Source: Parvibaculum sp. (lineage in GTDB: Bacteria; Pseudomonadota; Alphaproteobacteria; Parvibaculales; Parvibaculaceae). Taken from it: a stretch of DNA of 64,000 nt. The position numbers and the translations under genes are program-made. The notes under the pieces were generated by a model. That model saw nothing but the letters and a program-made list of their open reading frames with translations. It was not told where the DNA came from and did no database searches. The number at the start of each line of letters is the position of its first letter. Within the stretch, counting starts at the first letter, position 1. The stretch is from NCBI GenBank assembly GCA_031291615.1, contig JARLIS010000031.1, positions 1-64,000 on the forward strand, read 5' to 3'. Below are positions 42,747-51,593 of this stretch, piece by piece.

Positions 42747-44867
42747 CTAGAAGCTCAGCGAGGTGCCGACGTAAAGGCCCCTGCCGTCGCCGGGGAAGAA
42801 GCGCGCCTGGTTCTGGAAGTAGTCGGCGCGGTCGGCATATCGCTTGTCGAATATGTTTTCGAGCCGCCCGAAGACGGTGACGTTTCCCGTCAGGGCATAT
42901 TCCGTCCGCAGGTTGAAGAGGTCGTGGCCGGGATATTGTTCCGTGTGCGCGGAATCCATCCAGTATGAACCGAGATGGACCCATTCGAGTTCGGCGCGGC
43001 CGAGCCCCTCGTTGAAGGCGTAGCCGAGGCGGAGATTTGCGATCGTGCGCGGGGCGGTGTCCATGTCCGCGCCCTTGACGAAGGATTCGAACGAGGTCGA
43101 GGAATGGGTGAATTCGTAGGTGTGGCGGGCATAGGTCGCCGAGGCCGCGAGATCGAAGTTCCAGACGAGCGGCGTTGAAAGCTCGCCCTCGATGCCGACA
43201 TGCTGCGTCCTGCCGTTGGTCACGTTGTCGCCGTTCGAATCGCGGAAGGCGTAGTTGCGCTTCTTCATGAAGTAGGTCGAAAGCTCGTAGTTGGCGCGGC
43301 CGATTTTTCCGCGCGCGCCGACTTCGATGCTGTCGAGGACTTCGGATTTGATCGTCGAAGGATCGGGGCCGTCGGTGCCGCCCGGAAGTTTCTGGAGCCT
43401 GTAGAGGTCTTGCGTCTGCGGCGCGCGGGCAGCGTGGGCTAGATTCACAAAACCCGTCACCTCGTCGTTGAAGACGTGCGTGAGGCCGATCTTCGGCGTT
43501 GGGTTTGAATATGTGTCGACGCGGTTTCCGGGGCGGGCGAAACGGTCGACGCTGCGCGACACGGAGGTGTCGGTCGGCCCGGCGTAATTCGTGTAGTCGT
43601 AGCGCGTGAATTCGTAGCGGATGCCGGCGGTGAGCTGCGTCGCGTCGCCGAGCTGCCAGATCGTGTGCAGGTAGGGCGCGAGCACGGTCGATTTCACGTC
43701 GTAATTATAGTGGACGCCGGTGATGTAGCCGCCGGGCTTTGCCGCGCCCGACTGGATTTCGCGCAGATAGCCGTCGGTATATTCGCTGTCGAAGCCGAGA
43801 ATGATCTTGTGGCCGCCCTTGAGCGTGAGTTCGTAGCTTGAGAGAAGCCCGCCGGACCAGTGGCCGTTTTCCTCGACCGGCTCGCCGGGCTGGAAGTGCA
43901 TCAGGAAGTTCATGCCGTTGGTGCGGCCATAGGGCGTGATGGCGATCTTCTGGCCATTGCCCAGATCGTGCTCGATGCGCATGGCGCCGCGGATCGCCCA
44001 GGCGTCGCGATAGGCTTCGGGATTCGGATTGTATTTGCGCAGGCTGTCGATCTTGTAGGCGTCGATATTCTGGGGATTGCTCGGATCGACGAGATAGCCC
44101 GCCGTCTCCTGATTGATGTTGACGGTGTCGAGGGTCGTTTTCACCGTGGTGTCGGGCTGGCTGTAGTCGTAGCGAAGCTGGAGCTTCTGCTGCCCGTAGC
44201 CGGAGTGATCGCGGAAGCCGCCGTCATTGTTGAGCGCGAAGCTGCCGCGAAAGCCTTGCGTCACGGGGCCGGACGTCACGGAGGTCGATGCGGTGCCGTC
44301 GAGATCGGCGACGCCGTGGGGCCCGAGCCAGCCGGTGAGCGAGCCTTCGGGCGTGAGCGAGGGCGCGCGGGTGAGAATGTTGACGAGGCCGTGTTCGGCG
44401 TTCGAACCGTAAAGCGCGCTGCCGGGCCCGCGGATGACTTCGATGCCGCCCGCCTCTTCGGTCATGGCGTCCATCAGCTCGTTCACATTGGCAAAGCCCG
44501 CCGCGCGCATCGGCACGCCGTCCTCGAGATAGAGGAAGGAGCCGGCGCCGGCCGTGCCCGTCAGCACGGGCGAGCGGATCGCCGTCAGATGCTCGACGCC
44601 GCTTCCCTGCTGGATGTCGACGCCGGGAATGCGGTTCAGAAGTTCCGCCGGCTGCTGGGCCTTCACGAAGTCGATTTCGTCGGCGTCGATTTTCGAGATG
44701 TTGCCCGGATGGGTGGCGCGGGGCTCGCCGAAGCCGGTCGAGGTCACGACGAGTTCGTTGAGGTCGATGGTGTCGCCCGTGGTCGCCGCCGGATCGGCGC
44801 TTGCGGAGGCGGCGCATAGCATCGCCGCCAGAAGGACAAGCGCCCCCGTCTCTGCCGATTTCACCAC
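42747..44867 (-). CDS. TonB-dependent outer-membrane receptor
   Basis: A beta-barrel transporter of about 706 residues, energised by TonB, for iron chelates, cobalamin or other scarce solutes. It starts at one of two adjacent GTG codons (44867 or 44864) after GAGGGGG. The signal peptide is ALVLLAAMLCAASASA. The plug domain has a TonB-box-like IDLNELVVTSTGFGEP, then LLNRIPGVDIQQGSG, FLYLEDGVPMRAAG and IEVIRGPGSALYGSNA. The barrel ends in phenylalanine (RGLYVGTSLSF). No adjacent ABC transporter or regulator reveals the ligand, and I see no cobalamin riboswitch upstream. Confidence 0.9.
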   Translation of the reverse strand: MVKSAETGALVLLAAMLCAASASADPAATTGDTIDLNELVVTSTGFGEPRATHPGNISKIDADEIDFVKAQQPAELLNRIPGVDIQQGSGVEHLTAIRSPVLTGTAGAGSFLYLEDGVPMRAAGFANVNELMDAMTEEAGGIEVIRGPGSALYGSNAEHGLVNILTRAPSLTPEGSLTGWLGPHGVADLDGTASTSVTSGPVTQGFRGSFALNNDGGFRDHSGYGQQKLQLRYDYSQPDTTVKTTLDTVNINQETAGYLVDPSNPQNIDAYKIDSLRKYNPNPEAYRDAWAIRGAMRIEHDLGNGQKIAITPYGRTNGMNFLMHFQPGEPVEENGHWSGGLLSSYELTLKGGHKIILGFDSEYTDGYLREIQSGAAKPGGYITGVHYNYDVKSTVLAPYLHTIWQLGDATQLTAGIRYEFTRYDYTNYAGPTDTSVSRSVDRFARPGNRVDTYSNPTPKIGLTHVFNDEVTGFVNLAHAARAPQTQDLYRLQKLPGGTDGPDPSTIKSEVLDSIEVGARGKIGRANYELSTYFMKKRNYAFRDSNGDNVTNGRTQHVGIEGELSTPLVWNFDLAASATYARHTYEFTHSSTSFESFVKGADMDTAPRTIANLRLGYAFNEGLGRAELEWVHLGSYWMDSAHTEQYPGHDLFNLRTEYALTGNVTVFGRLENIFDKRYADRADYFQNQARFFPGDGRGLYVGTSLSF

Positions 44868-45083
44868 GGACGCCCCCTCAATAGCGCCAGGCGGCGCGCG
44901 CCGTGGCGTTATCCCCCCAAATGCGGCCCGCTGTTTCCGCAGGCGCGCCTCAAAGGGCAGAATGACGCCAAAAGCCGCGCAACCCAAGCGGGAAGTCGGC
45001 GCATTTCCGCCGTGGCAATCCGCCACGCGAGCGAGGATGGCTCCGCCCTTGCGACAAGGGGGAGGTGGACCTAGGTTTTGGCC

Positions 45084-45758
45084 ATGAAATCCTGGATTTT
45101 GTCGAAGAAGATGCCCGCCGTCCTGATGTCGCTCGCCATGCTGGCGGTGATGACGACGGCCGTTTCCTATTCGCCGACGCTTTATCGCTGGTTCTGCGCG
45201 GCGACGGGCTATGGCGGCTCGGTCACCGTGAAGCGCGCGCTTGAGGCGAATGGGGCGAGCGAGGATGCGACGGTGACCAACGGCATCGGGCCGGAGATCA
45301 CGGTGCGTTTCGACACCAATGTCGCGCCGGGGCTCGACTGGCAGTTCAGGCCGGAACACCCTTTCGTCAAGACCCATATCGGTCTGCCGACGACCGTGTT
45401 CTTCATCGCCAAGAACATGTCCAAGGAAACGGTGGTCGGTCGCGCCACCTATAATGTGACGCCCGATCCGGCCGGTTACTATTTCACGAAAACGCAGTGT
45501 TTCTGCTTCACGCAGGAGAAGCTCGCTCCCGGCGAGGAAGCGCGGATGCCGGTCGTTTTCTACGTCGATCCCGACATGCTGAAGGATGAGGAGTCGAGCA
45601 GCATCCGGACGATCACGCTCTCCTATTCCTTCTTCCCGCAGGGCGCGGAGGCGGAGGCTGCCGCGCGTCCTTTGAAGAATGGTTCCGAGGCCGAAACGCA
45701 GAAGCTCCAGACGACCAAGGAAGCCGAGTTCGAGCCGGTCGAGATCAGGCGGCGCTGA
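45084..45758 (+). CDS. ctaG: Cytochrome c oxidase assembly protein CtaG (Cox11 family)
   Basis: Copper chaperone that delivers Cu to the CuB site of cytochrome oxidase subunit I. The 224 residues contain one N-terminal membrane anchor (LMSLAMLAVMTTAVSYSPTL, then YRWFCAATGYGG) and the periplasmic immunoglobulin-like domain. The copper motif is in YFTKTQCFCFTQEKLAPGEE, and VVFYVDPDM follows. The C-terminal 40 residues are a charged extension. ATG 45084 was chosen over an upstream TTG. Unusually, no cox structural or assembly gene (ctaC, ctaD, ctaB, ctaE) lies next to it. Confidence 0.93.
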   Translation: MKSWILSKKMPAVLMSLAMLAVMTTAVSYSPTLYRWFCAATGYGGSVTVKRALEANGASEDATVTNGIGPEITVRFDTNVAPGLDWQFRPEHPFVKTHIGLPTTVFFIAKNMSKETVVGRATYNVTPDPAGYYFTKTQCFCFTQEKLAPGEEARMPVVFYVDPDMLKDEESSSIRTITLSYSFFPQGAEAEAAARPLKNGSEAETQKLQTTKEAEFEPVEIRRR

Positions 45759-45904
45759 GGCGCCCGTCCGGAGGGCCGCGCTTTCGCTTTCCCGGCATAG
45801 GTAATTTCCACCGTATGCTCTTTCGGGCGCCGCCGCCTATGATGGCGGTGACGGGGCGGCCATGACGCCGCCTCCGAAACAATTCTGACCGGGAGAGAAG
45901 CAGC

Positions 45905-46618
45905 ATGCGGACACGAAAGTGGTACGGCCTGGCGTTCGGCACCGGATTGATCGCCATGTCCACATCGGCATTCGCCACTACGGCGGCCCTGGCGGCCGCA
46001 CCCGACAATGGCCGGATACAGCTTGCCGACAATAACGATCAGCAGCAATGGCGGCACGATCAGGGCAAGAACAACCAGCCCCAGCATCCGCAGCAGAAAC
46101 CACAGCCGCAGCAGCGCCCGCAACAGCCGCCGCCCCAGCATCAGCAGTCGCCGCAGCACATGCAGTCGGAGCAGCACCAACAGTCACAGCAGCATCAGCA
46201 GTGGGACCAGCATCAGCAGTCCGACCAACATCAGCAGTCGCAGCAGCACCAGCAGACGCAAGGCAAGCAGCGTTACGACTGGAACCAGTACCGTCCGGGC
46301 AGCAAGCCGCCGCAGTGGCAGCAGCATCAGCAGAACTTCGATCCGCATCCCTATGAGCGCAACTACCGCTCCGAACAGCGCTATCACTGGCGCCCCTATC
46401 AGCCGCCGCAGGGCTGGTATTACCGGCGCTGGGTTTATGGCGAGTCTTTGCCGTTCCTCTTTTTCCAGGATCGCAATTACTGGATCCAGGACTACTGGGA
46501 TTTCGGACTGATGGACCCGCCCTACGGCTTCATCTGGGTCCGCTCCGGTCAGGACGCTTTGCTCGTCTCCGTCGACAGCGGCTACATCCTCAGCGTCGCC
46601 TACGGACTGTTCTACTGA
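45905..46618 (+). CDS. RcnB-like secreted protein with a Gln/His-rich repeat region
   Basis: A 237-residue precursor. The signal peptide ends near TAALAAAPDN. Residues about 46-122 are low-complexity Gln/His/Pro with repeats of the form QHQQSxQHQQ. Residues about 155-237 form a domain resembling RcnB, with QGWYYRRWVYGESLPFLFFQ, YWIQDYWDFGLMDPPYGFIW and VRSGQDALLVSVDSGYIL. RcnB in E. coli is periplasmic and linked to nickel/cobalt homeostasis. The many histidines could bind metal ions (inference). The underlying DNA is a degenerate CAG/CAT/CAC repeat. Confidence 0.78.
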   Translation: MRTRKWYGLAFGTGLIAMSTSAFATTAALAAAPDNGRIQLADNNDQQQWRHDQGKNNQPQHPQQKPQPQQRPQQPPPQHQQSPQHMQSEQHQQSQQHQQWDQHQQSDQHQQSQQHQQTQGKQRYDWNQYRPGSKPPQWQQHQQNFDPHPYERNYRSEQRYHWRPYQPPQGWYYRRWVYGESLPFLFFQDRNYWIQDYWDFGLMDPPYGFIWVRSGQDALLVSVDSGYILSVAYGLFY

Positions 46619-46649
46619 AACAGCCGCGAAAGCGGACAGCTATCGAAAG

Positions 46650-46681
46650 AGAGGCGCCGATCCATAAGGGTCGGCGCCTCT
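46650..46681 (+). terminator. Rho-independent terminator after the RcnB-like gene
   Basis: Perfect 11-base arms AGAGGCGCCGA / TCGGCGCCTCT around a ten-base loop, followed by GGCTTTTGG. It is 30 bases after the stop codon. Confidence 0.85.
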
Positions 46682-46733
46682 GGCTTTTGGAGACCGGAAA
46701 CCTGTAACGTCGGTAAAATTTTCGAGGGCGCCG

Positions 46734-47519
46734 ATGTTTCCGATCTCCGACGACAATCCGCGAACGGGCACACCCGTCGTCACCTGGGCGATAATTGCGG
46801 CCTGCGTCGCGGTTTTCCTCTGGCAGATTTCGCTGCCCGAGGCCGAGGGCGACCGCGCCGTCTTTCTTTACGGCATGGTGCCTGCGCATCTCTTCGGAAC
46901 GGGCGCGGGCGGGAGCGCGGCGATTCCGGCCTGGGCGACGATCTTCACCTCGATGTTCATGCATGGCGGCGTCGCGCATATTTTCGGCAACATGCTCTAT
47001 CTCTGGATTTTCGGCGACAATGTCGAGCTGGCGATGGGGCGGGCGCGCTTCGTCGTCTTCTATCTCGTCTGCGGCGTCGTTGCGGCGCTGGCTCAGGGGC
47101 TGGAATCGCCGACATCGACCATTCCGCTGATCGGCGCGAGCGGCGCGATTTCCGGCGTGCTCGGCGGCTATCTCGTGCTTCAGCCTTTCGGGCGGGTGCG
47201 CGTTCTCTTCATGCCGATACCCTTCTTTGTCCGGATACTGAGCGTTCCGGCGGTCGTCGTTCTCGGGCTCTGGTTCGTCATCCAGTTTGTCAGCGGTCTT
47301 GCAAGCGACCCGGCGACGGGCGGCGTCGCCTTCTGGGCCCATGTCGGCGGCTTCATTGCGGGCCTGGTGCTGATGCCGTTCTTCCGGGGCCGGGACGTTG
47401 CGCTGTGGCAGCCCGGCCCGCGCCGCTATTTCGATGGGCGGCGCGAGGAAGATGTGCCCGAAGCGGATAGCCGGCTCGGCCCCTGGGGACGCAGGCGCGG
47501 ACCCTGGGACCGGGAGTGA
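46734..47519 (+). CDS. Rhomboid family intramembrane serine protease
   Basis: A 261-residue membrane protein with about six helices. The N-terminus is DDNPRTGTPVVTWAIIA. HxxxN-type residues occur in MFMHGGVAHIFGNMLYLWIF. The catalytic serine lies in IPLIGASGAISGVLGGYLVL and the catalytic histidine in FWAHVGGFIAGLVLMPFF, so both active-site residues are present. The C-terminal 45 residues are hydrophilic and Arg/Gly/Pro-rich. It cleaves membrane proteins within the bilayer; no substrate is suggested by neighbours. It is convergent with the aldose epimerase gene, four bases away. Confidence 0.93.
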   Translation: MFPISDDNPRTGTPVVTWAIIAACVAVFLWQISLPEAEGDRAVFLYGMVPAHLFGTGAGGSAAIPAWATIFTSMFMHGGVAHIFGNMLYLWIFGDNVELAMGRARFVVFYLVCGVVAALAQGLESPTSTIPLIGASGAISGVLGGYLVLQPFGRVRVLFMPIPFFVRILSVPAVVVLGLWFVIQFVSGLASDPATGGVAFWAHVGGFIAGLVLMPFFRGRDVALWQPGPRRYFDGRREEDVPEADSRLGPWGRRRGPWDRE

Positions 47520-47523
47520 CCGC

Positions 47524-48411
47524 CTAGCGCGGATAAACGACGAAGCGGCAGGCGAGCGTCATCGTTTCGCCCGGCGCGAGCAGGCGGAGGCCGGTGGCGG
47601 CCGCGTCTTCGCTTCTGTTCACCGCATCGGGCACATGGCTTGCGGGTTCGACGCAGAAATAGTCCCGCTCCTGCGGCGTATAGACGATCGTGTGGTCCGA
47701 GCCCGGCCTTTCGATGCGCAGCGCAAGCGGGCGATCTTCCCATTCGATTTCAATGGCGGCGTCGCTGCCCGAGAAGTCGTGATCGAGGGTCAGAGGCGCG
47801 ACCCGGCGGCCCCGGCTGAAATTGTTGACCGCCTGCACCGGAGCGCGCCGCGTCGGGATGCGGTCGGGCGTCGCTTCCCAGATGAAGGGAAGGGAGGCCT
47901 TCAGCCGCGCGGTGAGCCGGCTCGGGAAATAGGGATGCAGGCCGAGGCCCGCCGGCATGGGCTCGTCCGAACGGTTTTCGAGTTCGAGCCGGATCGACAG
48001 CGACGTCTCGTCAATGTCGAGGCGTTGGCGGGCGGCGAAGCTCCATGGCCATTCGGCGGCGTCGTATTCGAAGGCGAGCATGGCGGATGTTTCAGCCGCC
48101 TCCTCAACCCGCCACGGGCGTCTCCAGCCGAAGCCGTGGATCGCATGCGGTTCAGCGATCGGATCGGGGGTAAGCGCGACGGCGCGGCCCTCGACGGCGA
48201 AGCGCCCCCGGGCGATGCGGCCTGAAAAGGGAACCATCGGGAAGCAGGCCGCCGCGAGCGGATCGGCATGGTTCGCCGCTTCGCGCATCATCTCCTGACC
48301 CTGGGCGCGAAAGCTCAGCAGGCTGCCGCCCGCGCCGGGCGCGATGGCGGCTTCAAGCGCGCCGCTTGCGAGGCGGAGCCGGCGGGAAGTTTCGGCCGGA
48401 GTTTCGTTCAT
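47524..48411 (-). CDS. Aldose 1-epimerase family protein
   Basis: A 295-residue mutarotase-fold protein that likely interconverts alpha and beta forms of a sugar. Conserved segments are FPMVPFSGRIARGRF, PHAIHGFGWRRPW with the catalytic-site histidine, GLGLHPYFPSRL with a second histidine, LDHDFSGSD, and the general-base region YFCVEPASHVPDAVN with a glutamate. ATG 48411 is preferred over an in-frame TTG six bases upstream. It is divergent from the first glycosyltransferase gene and may belong functionally to the glycan locus, but a general sugar-metabolic role is equally possible. Confidence 0.85.
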   Translation of the reverse strand: MNETPAETSRRLRLASGALEAAIAPGAGGSLLSFRAQGQEMMREAANHADPLAAACFPMVPFSGRIARGRFAVEGRAVALTPDPIAEPHAIHGFGWRRPWRVEEAAETSAMLAFEYDAAEWPWSFAARQRLDIDETSLSIRLELENRSDEPMPAGLGLHPYFPSRLTARLKASLPFIWEATPDRIPTRRAPVQAVNNFSRGRRVAPLTLDHDFSGSDAAIEIEWEDRPLALRIERPGSDHTIVYTPQERDYFCVEPASHVPDAVNRSEDAAATGLRLLAPGETMTLACRFVVYPR

Positions 48412-48506
48412 CCGCAATATTCTCCTCGTTTCGAAAGTCTATCTTTGTCCCCGGATTATTGCCAACATGCCCCATTGCAGCAGCGCCCAGGCAGGCGGAC
48501 GGTCTT

Positions 48507-49415
48507 ATGATTTCTCTTATTTGCACGACGGAGCCGTCGAGGAGCGAATGGCTCCCGCAATTCGTTCGGCACTATCGGAATCTCGGCGTGGAGAAATTCC
48601 TTCTCAGCCTTCAGACCGAGCCGGACCTCGATCCGGCCTTGCGGGAAGGCTATCGCGCACAATTCCAGGCGGTGTTGGCGGCGCTCGGCATTCCGCAGGC
48701 CTTCTTCCTCGAAAAGAGCTTCGACGCCTTTGCGATCCGCGATCATCACGATGCGATTCAGGACGCGCATGTCTCTCCGGACGACTGGATCGTGTGGTGC
48801 GACAGCGATGAATACCAGCGCTATCCGCTGCCGCTCCGGCAGATGATCGAGAGATGGAGAGCCAGCGGATATTCCTATGCCAACGGCGTCATGCTGGACA
48901 GAATCGCGCGCGACGGCAGCTTGCCGCGTTTCGATCCGTCGATCAGCGTGTCGGAACAGTATCCGCTTATCTGTCTCTTCGCGGTCGAAGTGGGCAAATC
49001 GCTGACCAGAAAAGTGGCCGTCGCCCGCGGCGACGTCTATCTATCCCGCGGCAATCATTTTCTGGCCAGCGAGGCGCCGGCGATGCTGACGGACGCTGCA
49101 AAAGTCAGACTTGCCGCCCGGCCGCAGGACGGGCTGACCTGTCCGGATTCATGGGTGCAGATTCATCATTTCAAATGGGACGCGAGCGTGCTCGACCGGC
49201 TGCGGTTCCGGCTCACGCCGCAATGGCGGGCCAAATGTTCGTGGTGGCAGGAATCGGACAAGATGCTGAGCTATTTCGAGGCGCATGGCGGGCGCTTCAA
49301 TCTGGCCGACCTGAAGATTATCGACGTTCCGGAAAATCTTCTGATGATTTTGGAAGACGAAGAATCTGAGGCCGAGAGGGCGTCATCGCGTGCGACGGAA
49401 GCCGTGCCGCTGTAA
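48507..49415 (+). CDS. Glycosyltransferase family 2-like protein, copy A
   Basis: 302 residues starting MISLICTTEPSRSEWLPQFV. The region up to residue 100 is a GT-A-like domain with the metal-binding DxD in WIVWCDSDEYQRYPLPL near residue 95. Later blocks are GSLPRFDP, RGNHFLA and WVQIHHFKWDASVLDRLRFR. This fits the Glyco_tranf_2_4/GT92-like group, whose members make surface glycans in many proteobacteria. It is strongly similar to the gene at 51594-52487, with shared start and ending motifs, so the two are paralogues. It is the first gene of a plus-strand run of four. Confidence 0.82.
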   Translation: MISLICTTEPSRSEWLPQFVRHYRNLGVEKFLLSLQTEPDLDPALREGYRAQFQAVLAALGIPQAFFLEKSFDAFAIRDHHDAIQDAHVSPDDWIVWCDSDEYQRYPLPLRQMIERWRASGYSYANGVMLDRIARDGSLPRFDPSISVSEQYPLICLFAVEVGKSLTRKVAVARGDVYLSRGNHFLASEAPAMLTDAAKVRLAARPQDGLTCPDSWVQIHHFKWDASVLDRLRFRLTPQWRAKCSWWQESDKMLSYFEAHGGRFNLADLKIIDVPENLLMILEDEESEAERASSRATEAVPL

Positions 49416-49477
49416 GATGCAATTTGCCGCTGACGGGCATCGCAGCATTTCGCGCTCCATCGGGTATTTGCAGAATC

Positions 49478-50596
49478 ATGAAAATAAATCTGATGGATCC
49501 GGGGCTGAAAGGCGCGGGAGGTCATCACTACGATTGGGATCGGCGGATCGCGAACCTGCTTGCGGCGTCCGGGCATGAGGTGCGCGTCTATGCATTCGCG
49601 CGCGCCGACATAGACAAGCTCGACGGCTTCGCTCGGGACGTGCAGGTCGAAAAGCTGTTCCGCATGGACCCCTATGTGCGTCCCCTGCAATTCGATCCGA
49701 TCAGCGGCACCATCGAGCGCATGCTCGTCGGACGGCAATTGATCGGCGAGGATTTGCAGAAGGTCGCGGAAGCCGATCTCTGGCTCTGGCCGACCTTGTT
49801 CTGCCATCAATTGCTCGGCTGCGCGGCGGCGAAACCGGTGGCGGCGATCAGCGGCTGCATCGACATGCCGCCCGCCGGCGATCTTCCCTTGCCCCATGCC
49901 GAGCCCGGGCCGTGGTGGCGGTTTGCCGCAAACAGCCTGCGCCAGCGCGGGCATGTCATTCGCGCTCTTGGCTCGGGCGAGGCCGAAGAAGTGTCCGCCT
50001 TTTTGCCGTTCATCGGAGACCTCGACCCCTGTCGCTTGCCGGTGCCGGTCGACGGGACGCCAAGGGAGCGGCGCGAGCTCAAGACGGTCGGCTTCTTCGG
50101 TTCCAAACCACGTGACGAACATGGCAGCCATGTCGTCGGCGCTTTGATCGAGCTGTGCCTGCGCGACGGGCTCGATGTCGTCACGCAAGCGGGCGACCTT
50201 GTGCCGGCGGCGATGCGGAGCCACCCGCAGCTCAAGCATCTCGATAATGCGGGCGAATTTCCGGGCAAACTTGAAAGCTGCGATCTTGTCGTCGCTCCCT
50301 ATCGCTGGGAGATGTATGTGGCGCGCGGCTCGGGCACGTTGTGGCAGGCCATGGCGTCCGGCGTGCCTTGCGTGGCGCCGGCGGGCGCCAGCATCAGCCG
50401 CACCATGGCGCGGGCAGGGTCCGTTTCGCTGTTTTCCGAACTCTCGCCGCGCGCCGTTTTCGCCGCGATCCAGCATGCAAAGCAAAACTATGCCGCGCTT
50501 GCGGCGGCGGCGCTTCGCAGCGCGCTGGAATGGCCGGAGCAAAACGGCCTTGCCAGGTATGTCGATGTGATGACCAATGGTCGTCGAAGCATGTAG
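49478..50596 (+). CDS. GT4-like glycosyltransferase
   Basis: 372 residues with the GT-B plan. The N-terminal domain starts MKINLMDPGLKGAGGHHYDW with the glycine-rich acceptor loop. The C-terminal donor domain starts at TVGFFGSKPRDEHGSHVVGA and ends with LESCDLVVAPYRWEMY, RGSGTLWQAMASGVPCVAPA and an SLFSELSPRAVFAAI helix. The E-x7-E of retaining GT4 enzymes appears reduced. It lies between the first GT2-like copy and the ATP-grasp gene. Donor and acceptor are unknown. Confidence 0.78.
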   Translation: MKINLMDPGLKGAGGHHYDWDRRIANLLAASGHEVRVYAFARADIDKLDGFARDVQVEKLFRMDPYVRPLQFDPISGTIERMLVGRQLIGEDLQKVAEADLWLWPTLFCHQLLGCAAAKPVAAISGCIDMPPAGDLPLPHAEPGPWWRFAANSLRQRGHVIRALGSGEAEEVSAFLPFIGDLDPCRLPVPVDGTPRERRELKTVGFFGSKPRDEHGSHVVGALIELCLRDGLDVVTQAGDLVPAAMRSHPQLKHLDNAGEFPGKLESCDLVVAPYRWEMYVARGSGTLWQAMASGVPCVAPAGASISRTMARAGSVSLFSELSPRAVFAAIQHAKQNYAALAAAALRSALEWPEQNGLARYVDVMTNGRRSM

Positions 50597-50637
50597 GCGT
50601 CAAGCCGCAGCCCGGCGCGGGCGACGAGGAACTTGCA

Positions 50638-51495
50638 ATGGAGTCGACCGGCGGAGAGGGACGTTCCGTGCCGCTGATGAGCCTGCCGCCCAGGCAGCGC
50701 ATCGAGCATCTCTTCTATGCCAGTCACGGCAGGCTGCCCGACCTCGATCATCCACGGACGTTCAACGAGAAGATCCAGTGGCGCAAGCTGAACTGGACCG
50801 ACCGGAGATTTGTGCGCCTGTCGGACAAGGTCGAGGCCAAGCGTTACGTCGCGGAGCGGATTGGCGAGAGGTATGTCAATCCGACGTTTTTTTCGGGCGT
50901 GGAATTGCCGCCGCTCGGCGAGCGCAGATGGCCGACGCCCTTCGTGATAAAATCCAATCATGCGTCCGGCTGGAACGTCTTCCTGACGTCGAATGCGGAT
51001 ATCGACTGGCCCGCCATCGAGGACAAGGTGCGGCGATGGATGAACAGCCCGTGGGACCCCGCGCTGTGCGAGGATTGGTACAACCAGATTCCGCGGCAGA
51101 TTCTCGTGGAGCCGATGCTGGGTGCCGGCGGCGCGCCGCCGCCCGATTACAAGTGTCTCGTCTTTCACGGGCGCACCGAACTCATCCAGATCAATATCGA
51201 CAGATTCGGCGACCATAGAAGAGTGCTGTTCGACCGGGACTGGCGACGGCTTCGCGTGCAGTGGAACGAAGCTCCGGCAGCGGGGGAGATTCCGAAGCCG
51301 ATCCATTTCACGGAAATGATCGCCGCGGCCGAGGCGCTGGCGGACGATCTCGATTTTGTGCGCGTCGATTTCTATGACCTGCCCGAGGGATTGAAGTTCG
51401 GCGAAATGACATTTGCGCCCGGCAGCGGGTTGCAGCGCTTCACCCCGGCGGCGTTCGACGAGGTTCTCGGAAGATATTGGCGGATCGCGCGCTGA
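50638..51495 (+). CDS. TupA-like ATP-grasp family protein
   Basis: A 285-residue protein of the ATP-grasp group encoded in polysaccharide loci. Typical parts are HPRTFNEKIQWRKLNWTDRR near residue 45, LSDKVEAKRYVAERIGERYV, PFVIKSNHASGWNVFLTSNA (nucleotide-binding Lys), QILVEPMLGAGGAPPPDYKC, and the metal/ATP region LDFVRVDFYDLPEGLKFGEM ending with TFAPGSGLQRF. Such proteins are thought to ligate amino acids or carboxylates to glycans such as teichuronopeptides. GAGGA precedes the ATG at seven bases. Confidence 0.85.
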   Translation: MESTGGEGRSVPLMSLPPRQRIEHLFYASHGRLPDLDHPRTFNEKIQWRKLNWTDRRFVRLSDKVEAKRYVAERIGERYVNPTFFSGVELPPLGERRWPTPFVIKSNHASGWNVFLTSNADIDWPAIEDKVRRWMNSPWDPALCEDWYNQIPRQILVEPMLGAGGAPPPDYKCLVFHGRTELIQINIDRFGDHRRVLFDRDWRRLRVQWNEAPAAGEIPKPIHFTEMIAAAEALADDLDFVRVDFYDLPEGLKFGEMTFAPGSGLQRFTPAAFDEVLGRYWRIAR

Positions 51496-51593
51496 CGGCT
51501 CCTCTTTGCGATGTTCCCTTGCGGCGAATTGTTTGGCATCCTTACCTCGTCGAGCCATCGACGAAGGACCGGATTTTCCGCCCCAGAGGTAGA

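Noticed and set aside
44868..45083. Cobalamin riboswitch upstream of the TonB receptor
   Set aside because: The region has hairpins (CGTGGC/GCCACG at 45013-45029 and CCCTTG/CAAGGG near 45050) but no B12-box-like conserved sequence.
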